This document shows, piece after piece, positions 1 to 10,051 of a stretch of DNA of 46,200 bases (positions are counted from its first letter, which is position 1; every line of letters starts with the position of its first letter). The DNA lies in contig MPUH01000556.1 in assembly GCA_001970955.1 (NCBI GenBank), positions 1-46,200 of the forward strand, written 5' to 3'. This stretch comes from Stentor coeruleus (lineage: Eukaryota; Ciliophora; Heterotrichea; Heterotrichida; Stentoridae). Below the pieces are notes generated by a model, which saw nothing but the letters and a program-made list of their open reading frames with translations, was not told the origin of the DNA and made no database searches. The translations under genes and the position numbers were made by a program.

Positions 1-1
1 T

Positions 2-740
2 GCAATAACAAATGGTGATCATTACATTGTATCAGGATCTTCAGATAATTACGTAAGAGTGTGGAGATTACCTAAAAAACAAGAAAATGTACCTCAAAGT
101 CATTATTTAAAGTCAGGAAGTTATAAAAAAACAAAGATAATTGTTTTACAGTGTTAAAAACTAATAAAAATACTGCTAAAGTTTTTAACAATATTTAAAG
201 TCAGGAAGTTATAAAAAAACAAAGATAATTGTTTTACAGTGTTAAAAACTAATAAAAATACTGCTAAAGTTTTTAACAAACTTGAGGGCAAAAGTGTAGT
301 TTTTCAAGGTCACACCTCTTATGTAAATAGTGTGGCATTAACAAATGATGGGCAATATTTGGTATCTGGGTTTAATGATAGGACTATAAGGATATGGAAT
401 TTTATAGAAAAAAAACAAATAGCTATTCTTGAAGGCCATACAAATGGAGTTAAAAGTGTCGCCATAACAAATGATAACAAGTGGATAATATCAGGATCGA
501 CAGATAAAACATTAAGAATATGGAATTTAATAGAGAAAAGACAAGAATGGGTACTTAAAGGTCATACTTCTGGGGTAAATAGTGTAGCAATAAATTGTGA
601 TGGAAGTTTTGCCTTATCAGGATCTTTTGATATGACTGTAAGAGTGTAGGATTTGGTTGAAAAACGACAAAAAACAACATTTTTGGGACACACAAGTTGG
701 GTTAATAGCGTGTAAATAGCTAGTGATAATCGGTTGAATA
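2..740 (+). pseudogene. Decayed WD40-repeat gene (5' end outside window)
   Basis: The frame starting at base 2 encodes WD40 repeats: first the end of a repeat reaching VRVW, then, after a broken linker, repeats with GHTSYVNSVAL, GHTNGVKSVAI and GHTSGVNSVAI cores and IRIW/LRIW ends. In-frame stops lie at 155-157 (TAA), 647-649 (TAG exactly where the conserved Trp of VRVW belongs) and 713-715 (TAA). Homology continues past each stop (DLVEKRQ, then GHTSWVNSV), so the stops are lesions rather than natural ends. No 15-nt GTAA..AG intron removes any of them. WD40 propellers are protein-interaction scaffolds. The specific function of the parent gene is unknown and its start is outside the window. 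Confidence 0.75.
104..279 (+). repeat. Exact 88-bp tandem duplication
   Basis: Bases 104-191 and 192-279 are identical over 88 bp and directly abut. Because 88 is not a multiple of 3, the two copies are read in different frames: copy 1 runs into TAA at 155, copy 2 is open. It lies inside the WD40 pseudogene between two repeats. Confidence 0.95.
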
Positions 741-965
741 TATTTCAGAGTTTTATCCTCAATACCTTGGCTTTTTTAGTCAAAGTATAAATCATCTCAA
801 TATTTCTCATTAAAAAAAATCTAAGCATGCAGTAAAAAACTTTATCATTTTAATTTCCCTTTAAAAGTTACCATTTATAAGCTTTTATTTATCAATTAGT
901 ATTTTTTAACTAACCTTTTAAGTATATCCTATTAAAACATAATATAATCTTCCATATAATATTTA
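741..965. other. AT-rich spacer
   Basis: No supported gene. It is the leader of the gene starting at 966. Confidence 0.6.
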
Positions 966-1877
966 ATGCACAAAAGCACAGATTTTGGGTATTATGTCCC
1001 TGAAACCCATTTAGCTTTTTACCCATCTCTTATGAGTCCACTTAGGGTCTTTTTCGACCCATCTCCCTGCCAGTCAACGCAAAACGGAATTTTCCAAAGG
1101 CTTCAAGCTGATACTGAGCTTAGACTTAGAGCTCGAGTAAATTCTGTATCTCCACAAAGGTATCTAAGACCAAAACCTAGTATGCCAATAGAAGAAATTC
1201 TTATACGCAAAGGAAAAGATAGAGAACTCAGACGCCAGCAACTCATGGAAAGCGGTGAGTTAAGAAAACTAAGCCAACTTCAAGAAAAACCTGTTATTAG
1301 TGCAAATTCCCAAGCTATAATAAAAAACAAATTCGCTAATATAAGCAGACTAAGCCGATGTCAAAGCAATCAAGAAATTTCAAAACCTTTGCAAAATGAT
1401 TCAAATGAAAACCAGAAAACAGAAGAAAACCTTAAAACTGAAGAAAACCCGGCTCCGATGACGAAACGTGTAATAGTTTGTGATGAAACACCAAAATCTC
1501 AAGAACAAAGTAAAAATAACAATCAAGATTATCTTATGAAACAATTAGAGGCGCATTATAAGAAAATGTATTGTTTGAAATCAAGTGAAAGTGCTAAAAA
1601 CCTAAGAAAAGAGCCTGAGGTTAGATATTCAAATCGAACATATGTGCCTATGTTTACTAAACCTTTGGACTTGAGCAAAATATTGTCATCGGAGAAAGCT
1701 AAGAAAATGTATAGTCAAATACCTGAGTCACAAAGAAAAATTGTTAAAATTGCCAAGCCAGAGGGTTCAAATTCAAGACCAATTATCAGACCGGTATCTG
1801 AGTGTTCAGTTAAAATTACAGAAGCTGTGACTTATCAGCAGATTATAAGAAATAGGATTATAAATTCTATAAGATAA
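966..1877 (+). CDS. Hypothetical basic, low-complexity protein (303 aa)
   Basis: An uninterrupted ATG-to-TAA frame of 303 codons with clearly coding composition, denser in G and C than its flanks. I recognise no domain. The N-terminus is aromatic- and Pro-rich (residues 1-35). The middle (about 75-190) is rich in Arg, Lys, Glu and Gln, with a short repeated block near 150-160 (QKTEENLKTEEN). The C-terminus is basic. No signal peptide or membrane segment is seen. The composition resembles many ciliate cytoskeleton-associated proteins, but that is only an impression. The frame is preceded by an A/T-rich leader, and no upstream in-frame ATG or intron was found. Confidence 0.75.
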   Translation: MHKSTDFGYYVPETHLAFYPSLMSPLRVFFDPSPCQSTQNGIFQRLQADTELRLRARVNSVSPQRYLRPKPSMPIEEILIRKGKDRELRRQQLMESGELRKLSQLQEKPVISANSQAIIKNKFANISRLSRCQSNQEISKPLQNDSNENQKTEENLKTEENPAPMTKRVIVCDETPKSQEQSKNNNQDYLMKQLEAHYKKMYCLKSSESAKNLRKEPEVRYSNRTYVPMFTKPLDLSKILSSEKAKKMYSQIPESQRKIVKIAKPEGSNSRPIIRPVSECSVKITEAVTYQQIIRNRIINSIR

Positions 1878-3011
1878 TAGATAAGGGTATAAAGATATAA
1901 ATATATATATATATATAGCTAATTAATATAAGATATAATTTTGGAAATTTTTAATAGAAAGCGATAGATGAGATTATTAAAGATAAATTTAAAAAGATAG
2001 GCTAATTATTAAGATATTTGAAAATTAGATAACAATTATCCTTTTATATATAGTAGAAAAGCTGAAAAATATTTTTTTATATTATATTAACTCATTTTTT
2101 ATATGCTGAAGTTGATAAGATTTCTAGAGAATACGCATATCCAGTAGGCTTTAGAGTTGTTGTGCAGAATAATAGATGTTTGTACTGAAAATCCTATTTA
2201 CTAGTAGTTATTACCAATAATCTAGTCCTAAATCACTGAGTTCAGAAAAAATTACTTTAGCCCTTCAGGATTAAAAAAACTGATTTATCTTACTTACTTA
2301 CCAAAGAGCCTTTCTTTATAATTAAAGTTGCAAGAGGTAAACCCTGATTCTAATACCGAAAAATAAGTTAGAATAGGATAATACAGAAGGAAAAATCTTT
2401 AAGAAAATCCCAAAACTAAAAACTTGTTAAGTGATACCAATTTAATAAACTATGAAAAACTAGAATAATTATCAGGGAAATTCACATAAAATAAGGGGAA
2501 AAGTATTTATAAAATGATAATACATCATTTTAAATCTAGTAAAATTATATGTCAATTGAATAAATTTCAGCATTGTTTAGTTTTAATATAAATTAATCTC
2601 AAGTTAAATTGAAATATTTTATAAAGTCTTTCAATAGATTTGCAATCGATAGTATTTTATATATAGTTTAGCATATTTTATTTAAATTTCAATCTTAACT
2701 TTAATATATTTAAAGAGTATTTCTTATTGAAAATGATCTAGTAATTTTGAATTTCTATTTAATAGTTTTTACTCTCTTAAACCTTTAGGAATCCTTGATT
2801 AGGACAATAGTTGATTTTATTGAAATTTAAAGTTTGGAAATCTGTTGCATTAAATCACGTAAAAATATCACAGTTAAATATTTTCCAAAGAGCGCATCTA
2901 TTATCTTTCTTTCAAACGATTAAGACTTCAAAAGAACTACAAAAAATCTTACTAAAAGCAAAAGTGTAACTAATATCAAGTTTTCATATAGGGTCATTTA
3001 CCATTTATGAT
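1878..3011. other. Long AT-rich spacer with possible fossil coding and a possible 5' intron
   Basis: No intact gene. An (AT)n run lies at about 1900-1917. Two stretches of coding-like texture on + (about 2095-2360 and 2335-2600) are broken by several stops. Bases 2811-2965 are stop-free and would join the MFS frame through a GTAA..AG 15-mer at 2966-2980, but contain no ATG. Confidence 0.5.
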
Positions 3012-4403
3012 ATGTTGAATAAATACATGAAAGAAAATCCATTACCTATTTCTCTTCGCCTAACTGTTTTTTTACTTTTTACAACTCAAAATATAGGCAA
3101 TACTATGATACCAGTATTTATTGGCTATATGATCTATAGTTTTTTCGAAGGTAAAGTCGATCATAATGATATCGATATTGAAGTAGCCTATTATACAGGG
3201 CTTATAGAGGCAAACTATAAAGTCATGTCCTGTATAGGATCATTCTTATGGGGATATGTTTCAGATAAAATCAGTCGAAAGTCAACATTACTTTTAGTCC
3301 TAACAGGAAACATAATGTCATACCTGTTTCTAGGACTTAGTGTCAATTACTCAATGGCTTTCAGTGCTCGCGCTATGGCTGGACTTTGTGCAGGTATAGT
3401 CCCAATAACAAAAGCTATAATGAAAGATATGACCGATAAAACAAACTACCCCAAACTGTTTTCATACTGTGGCATGGGTACTGGTTTTGGTTCACTACTT
3501 GGTCCATTAATAGGAGGACTTTTATCCAACCCATGTCTTATCTATCCTTCAAAATTCACATGTTCCGCACTATCTCTTTTTCCATACCTTTTACCTGCCC
3601 TATCTTAGTAATTTTTACACAGTATTTTAAGTGTTTTCATATGCATGATGCTAGTAAAAATTTCAATAACTCAAGTCAAAGTTCAAAATGAAAGTACTCA
3701 AAGATTTGAAGTTTTAAAAAAACTTATTATAAATAAAAACTACTTTTTATCAGTTTGCTGCTATGGGTTTATTGCTGCAGCACAGTTAGGGTTTAGAATT
3801 TTATTAGCTTTATGGATTAAAACTCCACAAGAACTTGGGGGTATTGGATGGACAACAGCATTAACTCTTGGATTAATTCAAGGTATTGGTTCTTTTATTA
3901 TTATAGGATTCTGTTATATTGCAGTACCTTGTCTTTCAATTAAATTAGGGAATTTAATATCTTGTGCTGTACTATCAATTTTATTGTGCATTTTAGTATT
4001 TTTATGCCCTTTTATTAGGGATTTCGATAATGTTTTGTTGTTTGTGTTTATGACATTGATTTATGGTCTTGTTATGGCTTTTTTTACTAGTTACATTTCT
4101 TTGATTTCTATTGAGATTAGCAATTGTGTTAGTCCTTCTATTGTTGGTGCTGCTCATGGGTTGTCACAAGGTGCTGTTGCTTTGTTTAGTGCTGCTGCTT
4201 CTGCGACTATTGGTGGGATTTATGGATGGACATTGACGATAAATAGAGATTTTCCGTTTAATTGCCATTTTACTTTTATAGTCATTTGTTTGATTCTCTT
4301 AGCATGCACTTTTACTACATTGTGGCCACGAATATTAAAGGAAGAATTATCGACTAATATTATTGAAATGCAGGAGGTCATTGAAGAAGAAAATGAATTA
4401 TAA
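3012..4403 (+). CDS. Major facilitator superfamily transporter, ZIFL/tetracycline-antiporter-like (458 aa, one intron)
   Basis: Two frames (3012-3607 and 3623-4403) are joined by a 15-nt intron, which removes the apparent stop at 3606-3608 and gives 458 aa. The first half contains MFS motif A between TM2 and TM3 (residues 81-90, GYVSDKISRK), then a RAMAG..GIVPI helix and a GxGxGSLLGPLIGGLL helix, as in ZIFL-type drug/H+ and metal-complex antiporters. The second half supplies the remaining hydrophobic helices, among them one with GIGSFIIIGF and one with GAAHGLSQGA. The C-terminus is a short acidic cytosolic tail. The predicted role is proton-coupled export or sequestration of a small solute across an internal or plasma membrane; the substrate is unknown. 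The length is normal for a 12-TM MFS protein. An N-terminal extension via a second intron upstream is possible (see findings). Confidence 0.88.
3608..3622 (+). other. 15-nt intron (MFS gene)
   Basis: GTAATTTTTACACAG: GTAA start, A at position 10, AG end. Removal fuses two halves of one transporter in frame (codon 199 becomes TAT). Confidence 0.92.
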
Positions 4404-4863
4404 AGGATTTTAATAATAGAATTATTTCATTTTTATTATACTGTTTAATCATATATAAATTAAAGTTATTACTATTAATGATTTGTATATATGATATAAG
4501 ATCTTGCTAAGGTTAAGAAAATGATGGGATGCTAGTGAGTTGATGCTTTTGATATAAGTTTTATGGATATTATTTAATTGTGTTTAAAATTTGTATTTTG
4601 TTGTATATCATTTATTGAATAATTTTTAAGTCTATAGTACCTTATGGAGTTCTTGAAAAATATAATTTTATTCAATATATCTATTTCCAAGTAATAAATG
4701 ATAAATCAAGATAAATACAAATTATTGTAGTGACAAATGGTTCATACATAACATACCTACTTTAAAAAATAAAACAACTTATTATATTTCATAGCAAATC
4801 TTCTTCCCAAAATTAATCCAAACAATCAATTATCATAAAATCCGAATTAAAAGCCATATAAAA
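4404..4863. other. AT-rich spacer
   Basis: No gene seen. The left part is G-rich, and from about 4735 it is C-rich up to the next ATG. Confidence 0.6.
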
Positions 4864-6336
4864 ATGTTCAACCCTGCCATGTTCGATTCAATGAAGCACA
4901 TGATGAACCCAGCAATGATGAAGCAAAGTGCAGAAATGATGTCGAAAATGAGTGACGAAGAACTTAAACAATACATGGGCATGGCAGGTATGAATGTTGA
5001 TCCTGCAATGCTCAGAGCAGCCTCATCAAACATGGCTAAAATGGATGATTCAACTTTAGAAAACATGAAAAATACAGCGGCTTCTAGATTGCCTACAGCT
5101 TCACCACCAGTTTTTACTCCTTCAACTTCAACAAATTCTAATGATGAAATATCACTTCCACTTGGACTGAAAAATCAAGGAAATGATCTTTTTAAACAAG
5201 GTAGAATTTCTGATGCTGCAATCAAATACAGGATGGGGATATCTGAAATAGAAAAATTGCCAATGTCAAAAGCTATGAGTGATTTAGAAGTCACTTTAAG
5301 AATGAATTTGGCTGCGTGCCTGGTGAAAGAACAAGATTATGATGAAGTTATTTTGCAGTGTAAAAAAGCTTTAGTTCTAGGAGAAAATGCTAAAGCCTTT
5401 TACCGCTATGGCCAAGCGCTTTTCCATTTAGGCAGTTACGACAAATCCTTAGAATATCTTGAAAAAGCTAAAAATCTCTCTCCAGACGATACAAATAGTA
5501 ACATATAAACAGTCTCATCTTTGCTTAATGAAGTTTCATCTAAAAAATCATCATCATCAGGGTCATCAAAAGTTCAAGATTTTCCTAAAGACCGAGGTGT
5601 AACCATAGACCCACCAATCTCAAAAAAGCCTTCAGAAGAAAAAAATCCCTCTAAACCAATCATTCCTCAAGAAGAACATAAAAAAGAAAACCCAACACAA
5701 GCAAAGAAAAAAGATAAAATAAAAGAAGTTCCTGTTGAAGAGCCCAAAATACCTGTAAAAGAACCAACTCCTACTCAATTCACCCCCCCTCCTAATATGA
5801 GGATGCCAAATTTATCTCAAGATCATATGGCTAGAGGTATGGAAGAACTTAAAAACATGACCCCAGAGTCTATGGCCCAAATGGCCAGTACTTTAAAAAA
5901 CATGGACCCAAACTTAATGCAAAGTATTTTCAAATCTCAAGGTATAAACATGCCTCCAGAAAAACTATCTAAAATGGCTGAAATGATAACCCCAGAAACT
6001 ATAAACATGATGACCAACAGCTTTGCTCATGGTGGTCCAACCCCATCCTCAGGTCCTTCAACCTCTCAAGTCCCACCTTTTGATCCATCTAATCTAGATA
6101 TAGCATCTATGCTAAATAACCCAGAAATATCAAAACTTGCTAGTGAAATGTTAGCCAAACAATTTGGGAAAAGGCCTGAAGATGTACAAATTATTATAGG
6201 TTGTCTTGGGAAATGCATGAATGTCATAAGCAAAGTTGCAAAAGTTTATCGTTTTTTTACTGCAGGTAACAGAAAATACATAGTTGTGTCTTTCTTAGTA
6301 TTTCTTATAGCCCATTATTTTGGGTATCTTAGTTAG
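4864..6336 (+). CDS. TPR co-chaperone receptor, OEP61-like, tail-anchored (485 aa, one intron)
   Basis: Exons 4864-5497 and 5513-6336 join across a 15-nt intron to 485 aa. Residues 1-75 are Met-rich, with the MFNPAMFD.., MSKMSDEEL and MKNT pattern seen at the start of plant outer envelope protein 61 (OEP61/TPR7). Residues about 100-210 form a three-repeat TPR domain (LKNQGNDLF, NLAACL, AFYRYGQALF) of the carboxylate-clamp type that binds Hsp70/Hsp90 C-termini. A Pro/Lys/Glu linker follows. A second Met-rich block (about 330-395; MARGMEELKNM, MASTLKNMDP) resembles the N-terminal block. A single hydrophobic helix at about 465-482 ends at the C-terminus, so the protein is tail-anchored with its TPRs in the cytosol. 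The inferred role is docking chaperone-bound precursors at the ER or another organelle. I am less sure of the exact orthology than of the architecture. Confidence 0.85.
5498..5512 (+). other. 15-nt intron (TPR gene)
   Basis: GTAACATATAAACAG with A at position 10. It contains the in-frame TAA, and its removal continues the TPR protein in frame (codon ATC spans the junction). Confidence 0.92.
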
Positions 6337-6379
6337 TATGCTAAATCCACTTAAATCTCGAATATTATCATTATACTAA

Positions 6380-6907
6380 TTAAACCGGAAGTACATCATG
6401 TGATGCGTACCTAGGTAAAAGTTCTTGTTTATTACATCTAAAAAGACCAAAGTGTATATCTTGTGCTGTTGAACAAAGTTTTCTTTCTGTTGATACTCTG
6501 CTTATACTATATGCAGTCTTAGGTTTAGGTTTAGGCTTAGGAGTGTTTTTTCCTCTTACAGTTTTGATATTTTCTTTAATCTTTAAAGGCTTTCGTATGT
6601 TGTATATGTATTTCTGAGTCTCTTCAAGGAAATTCAAAGTATTTCTTTGCTTTTGTTTTTCTATAGCCATGTTATAGAATCTCCCAGGGTTAGCAAGTTT
6701 AAACCAAGAGTATGGAATTGATGTTTTCCACATAAACCGAATCTGAATATAAATTACTGGAGAAAATTCCCTTGTGTTAACTTTGAATTTCTTAACTTTT
6801 TTCTCTTTTAAAGGGAATTTGAATGTATTCTGATATATTTCTCCTTTAATTGCCACATCTTCTTCTTCTTGCCCAACTATTGCAGGACTATAATATCTAC
6901 CTTTCAT
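6380..6907 (-). CDS. Hypothetical basic protein (175 aa)
   Basis: Minus-strand frame convergent with the TPR gene (43 bp between the stops). The first in-frame ATG is at 6907 (MKGRYYSPAIVG). A longer reading would need a TTG start and is not chosen. No family recognised. The N-terminal half has beta-like alternation (GEIYQNTFKFPLKEKKVKKFKV). A KPKPKPKPK run near residues 125-135 is encoded by a TTTAGG-like stretch. The tail contains two Cys. No membrane segment. Confidence 0.65.
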   Translation of the reverse strand: MKGRYYSPAIVGQEEEDVAIKGEIYQNTFKFPLKEKKVKKFKVNTREFSPVIYIQIRFMWKTSIPYSWFKLANPGRFYNMAIEKQKQRNTLNFLEETQKYIYNIRKPLKIKENIKTVRGKNTPKPKPKPKTAYSISRVSTERKLCSTAQDIHFGLFRCNKQELLPRYASHDVLPV

Positions 6908-7042
6908 ATATATTGTAAAAAATGCTTTTGAAAAATTTAAAATATACAAAAAAAACTTCTGATTACTTGTTTAGAATATATAATTGTGATATGATTTTAT
7001 AATATATTTATACATGTTTATATGAGTTAAAAATATAAAACT

Positions 7043-7732
7043 ATGGAATTATCAGGTAGTGGGATTGCTGAAGATATCGATTCACAGAAACTTTTATATA
7101 AATACCAATTCGCTTTTCTGCACATGCAAAAAAACTTCACTGCTTTAGTTAAAATTCTCAAAAGGTTCATGGCTGGAAAAGTGTTAAAGTCGTATAGGCT
7201 TTGGAAGGATAAAACTTTATTCCCTTATACACTAATAACATCACATTTACACATAATCAAAACAAGTATATCAAAAATTGATGTGAAATTTCGCTTTATG
7301 ACCAAAATTCGAAGGCAAAAAGCTTTTACTTTACTAATTATGGCTTCAAGTTTTAAAGAGAAGTTTCGTATACTAAGTGAAATTGCTAAGAAAGAAAAAG
7401 AAGCTACTGGGAAAGAATTGAAAAATATGAATACTGAAGTTAGGAGTCTGAGAAATAGCCAAACAGAATTAGAAAGTATGACTGGGAATACAAAAAACGA
7501 GATTTCACTTAAACAGAAAATTAGTGTTAAGATTATGATTGAAAAAACAAAAATAGAGAATATAGAGATTGAAAAACAAATAAAAGAACTTGATAAAAAG
7601 ACGGTGTTGTTATTTCAAGAGTTGAATTTGGTTTTGAATATGTATGAAACTAGTCAGAAAGCGAAGGCGAAAAAAGGTAGGAAGAAAAACAGTTTGGTTA
7701 TTAGAAAAGGTTTTCTTCCTGTATGTACGTGA
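7043..7732 (+). CDS. Hypothetical coiled-coil protein (229 aa)
   Basis: ATG at 7043 with an A-rich leader, ending in TGA. Residues 20-105 contain basic, aromatic helices with the spacing of SFI1/calmodulin-binding-like helices (LKSYRLWKDK, FRFMTKIRRQKAFTLL), which is suggestive only. Residues about 115-210 are a Lys/Glu-rich coiled coil. The tail is strongly basic (KAKAKKGRKKN). No signal peptide or membrane segment. It is divergent from the 6380-6907 gene, with about 135 bp between the starts. It is the only gene here that clearly uses TGA as its stop. Confidence 0.72.
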   Translation: MELSGSGIAEDIDSQKLLYKYQFAFLHMQKNFTALVKILKRFMAGKVLKSYRLWKDKTLFPYTLITSHLHIIKTSISKIDVKFRFMTKIRRQKAFTLLIMASSFKEKFRILSEIAKKEKEATGKELKNMNTEVRSLRNSQTELESMTGNTKNEISLKQKISVKIMIEKTKIENIEIEKQIKELDKKTVLLFQELNLVLNMYETSQKAKAKKGRKKNSLVIRKGFLPVCT

Positions 7733-8646
7733 ATGGGAATATAAAAGATTAGTTTTATAATTATTTTATAACAATTGTCTTGATTGTTAAGAGATTTTTG
7801 GTTGCAACATTTTTTTGTTAGATAAAAATTATCATGGTTTTAGTTTTTTTGAAAATTATCATAGCAATAAAGATGATCTTTTTTATAGTTATTTTGATTT
7901 GTTTATTATATGTTTATGTATAATATACTTAGATAAAGCAATAAAGTATTTATATTTATTACATATTAGATATATTGTATTATACTTAAAGCAATAAAGT
8001 ATTTATATATTTTTCCTATTAGATGTAACTATAATTTATTAAAACATGCAAATTAAAAATATTTTCAAAACACACAAAACTTCAGACAAATATTTATACA
8101 ATTTCTTTCAACTATATCTGTATTTATAACATCTTCTTAGATAAATATTGGCTTTTATAACATTATATAGCATTTTTCCTTTAAATACAAAATTTTATAT
8201 GATTTTTTAACAGAAGAGAATTATAAGTTCTATCTGAGTTATTTTTCTATACACTTTAGCTATTTAAGCTAGGTTTTTTCAACAAATTATATCAAAATTC
8301 TTAAAATTCTTCCATTTGCCAAAGTCCCTAAAATTATAAGTTTTTCAAGTGAAATATCTTTGAATTTTGTATTAAAAACAATCAAAACTATAGAAAAATC
8401 TCAGATCTAGCTGGAAATGCAAAATTATGATTAAAGGTCGGAACTGTAAGATTTCTATTATGTTATAATATTTATTAAAATTGAAGATACTAGGATATTA
8501 GATAGGTGATAAAGCTCTAAGGTCAATTATAAGGAAGATTTAGCAAATATTGAAATCTTTTGCTATACTATATGTTTAATTTAGAATTTTTTTTATATTT
8601 GCATTACTGGTTGAGTTATCAGTACCATTAACATATAATATATAAA
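7733..8646. other. AT-rich spacer with possible fossil coding
   Basis: No intact gene. A 21-bp direct repeat is present (7935-7955 and 7988-8008). From about 8080 to 8590 one + frame has fewer stops than expected by eye and protein-like composition. This may be a gene relic or chance. Confidence 0.4.
7935..8008. repeat. 21-bp direct repeat, 53 bp apart
   Basis: AAAGCAATAAAGTATTTATA plus T occurs at 7935-7955 and 7988-8008, each followed by a TATTAGAT-containing segment. It looks like a small local duplication in AT-rich spacer. Confidence 0.8.
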
Positions 8647-9069
8647 ATGGAAGCATCAACTTATCAAGATCCAGCCTTATTAGGAGTAGAAATTGATCAG
8701 CAGTTTAACTTCAAATGCAAGTTCTGCTTTAAAAACCTTTCATCCCGACAAAACTTACGCGAGCACATGTACATACACACTGGAGAAAAGCCATATGCTT
8801 GCAACGAGCCAGGATGCGGACAAAAATTTCGTCAAGGAAGTCTCTTATCTATCCACAAGAAAATCCACACAGAAGTACGAAAGAACCGAGGAGAAGGGAA
8901 AAAAATTGAAAGACGTTGTGTTTATCCCAAGCTTACAGAATTAATATCAATTGTAAGTCATTCAGTTGACTTACCTTTAGAGATCCCTGAAAAAAAAGAG
9001 TGGATAACAAAAATTGGAAGCCAGGAGTTTTTATTTTTGTCAAAGTATTTAGCTTTTAAAAGCCACTAA
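8647..9069 (+). CDS. Two-finger C2H2 zinc-finger protein (140 aa)
   Basis: Two classical C2H2 fingers. Finger 1 has C24, C27, H40 and H44; finger 2 has C52, C57, H70 and H74. They are joined by the canonical TGEKPY linker (45-50). The second finger has the four-residue Cys spacing typical of TFIIIA/YY1-type fingers. A basic stretch follows (about 77-92), then a C-terminal region without a recognised domain. The linker and the conserved helix positions strongly suggest sequence-specific DNA binding in the nucleus as a transcription regulator. Two fingers alone would give limited specificity, so dimerisation or a partner is likely. The frame is complete from ATG to TAA. Confidence 0.88.
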   Translation: MEASTYQDPALLGVEIDQQFNFKCKFCFKNLSSRQNLREHMYIHTGEKPYACNEPGCGQKFRQGSLLSIHKKIHTEVRKNRGEGKKIERRCVYPKLTELISIVSHSVDLPLEIPEKKEWITKIGSQEFLFLSKYLAFKSH

Positions 9070-10051
9070 CTATTGATAAAATGGATTTAAATTTATTATG
9101 TTTTTTTGAATTATTTAATCATAAGAGTCTTTGCTTTTTGTAATTTTTTAGGCTTATCATAGTTATGATTATGAAGCTTAAAGATTGTATTTAAAGTTTT
9201 TTTTTGAATTATCTTTAATGTAATTGTAATAACCGTTTAATGTTAGATAAAATATCTTAGTATTTAAATTTAATTATATGTTTTCACTTATAATTAGGTT
9301 AGAATTTGGCAAAGTGTGTGTTCAGAAAAGATTTCGAAATGGTTTTCTAGAAATTTTAAATGTTTAAAGGAATATTGAATTTTTGTATTTGATTTAAGTA
9401 TAATTTGATTAGGAAGCGATTTTGACTAGGGTATTTTTAATATTTAGTATAAAAAAATAGATAAGGATGTTTTTCACTTCTAGTATTAGGGTTTTGAGAG
9501 TAAATTTTTTTTTTAAGTCAGATATGATATTGCTAAGAGATTTTATGTAGAATTTTATTATATAATTTAGTTAATATTTGTAGTTTTAGTTCTAGGGATA
9601 TTTTACTTCTGGAGGAGTTTAATTAAGAGATTTAAAATTGCAATCTAAACTCAACCCCTACTCCATTTTTTCACCAGGTCTGACAAAGAAATTAAAAGTG
9701 AATACTTGCATGATTACCAAAGATGATTTGCATAAACATAAGAATTTTAAAGTGAATATAAATATAACATCGAACCAGAAGTAAGAAAATTGTTTATTTA
9801 TATTACAACTATTAAATAACAATTATAATACCAATTCCCATATATCTGTCTTATAATATTAATATCAAACTATATCTTAATTGCATATATGCATAAATTT
9901 GATATACTTAAACTATTCATATTTTACAAAAACTTTTTGATAAAAAAAAAATCTATTTTCCTGCATTTCTATTAATCTCTCCCATGATTATCCCTAAAAA
10001 AAAGCTTCATCAACTTTCCTCTCATAAAAAAGTCAACTACTATATTATTAT
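9070..10051. other. AT-rich spacer with sharp skew flip
   Basis: No supported gene. G-rich on + up to about 9640, then C-rich to the stop of the Pumilio gene. The spacer lies between the 3' ends of convergent genes. Confidence 0.6.

Noticed and set aside
4833..5066. Minus-strand frame over the TPR gene start
   Set aside because: Shadow of the Met-rich N-terminus of the TPR protein.
3606..5512. UGA or UAA/UAG reassignment to explain broken frames
   Set aside because: Breaks in the good genes are removed exactly by 15-nt introns, and long genes (e.g. 1670-aa ABCA) have no internal stops while using TGG and CAA freely. Reassignment remains only a remote alternative for the spacer relics.
6515..6545. 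TTTAGG-like telomere repeat
   Set aside because: The run is coding on the minus strand (alternating Pro-Lys) inside the 6380-6907 gene and lies far from any end.
7815..7997. 60-codon frame in spacer
   Set aside because: Needs a TTG start, is Ile/Tyr/Phe-only AT-rich text, and overlaps the direct repeat.
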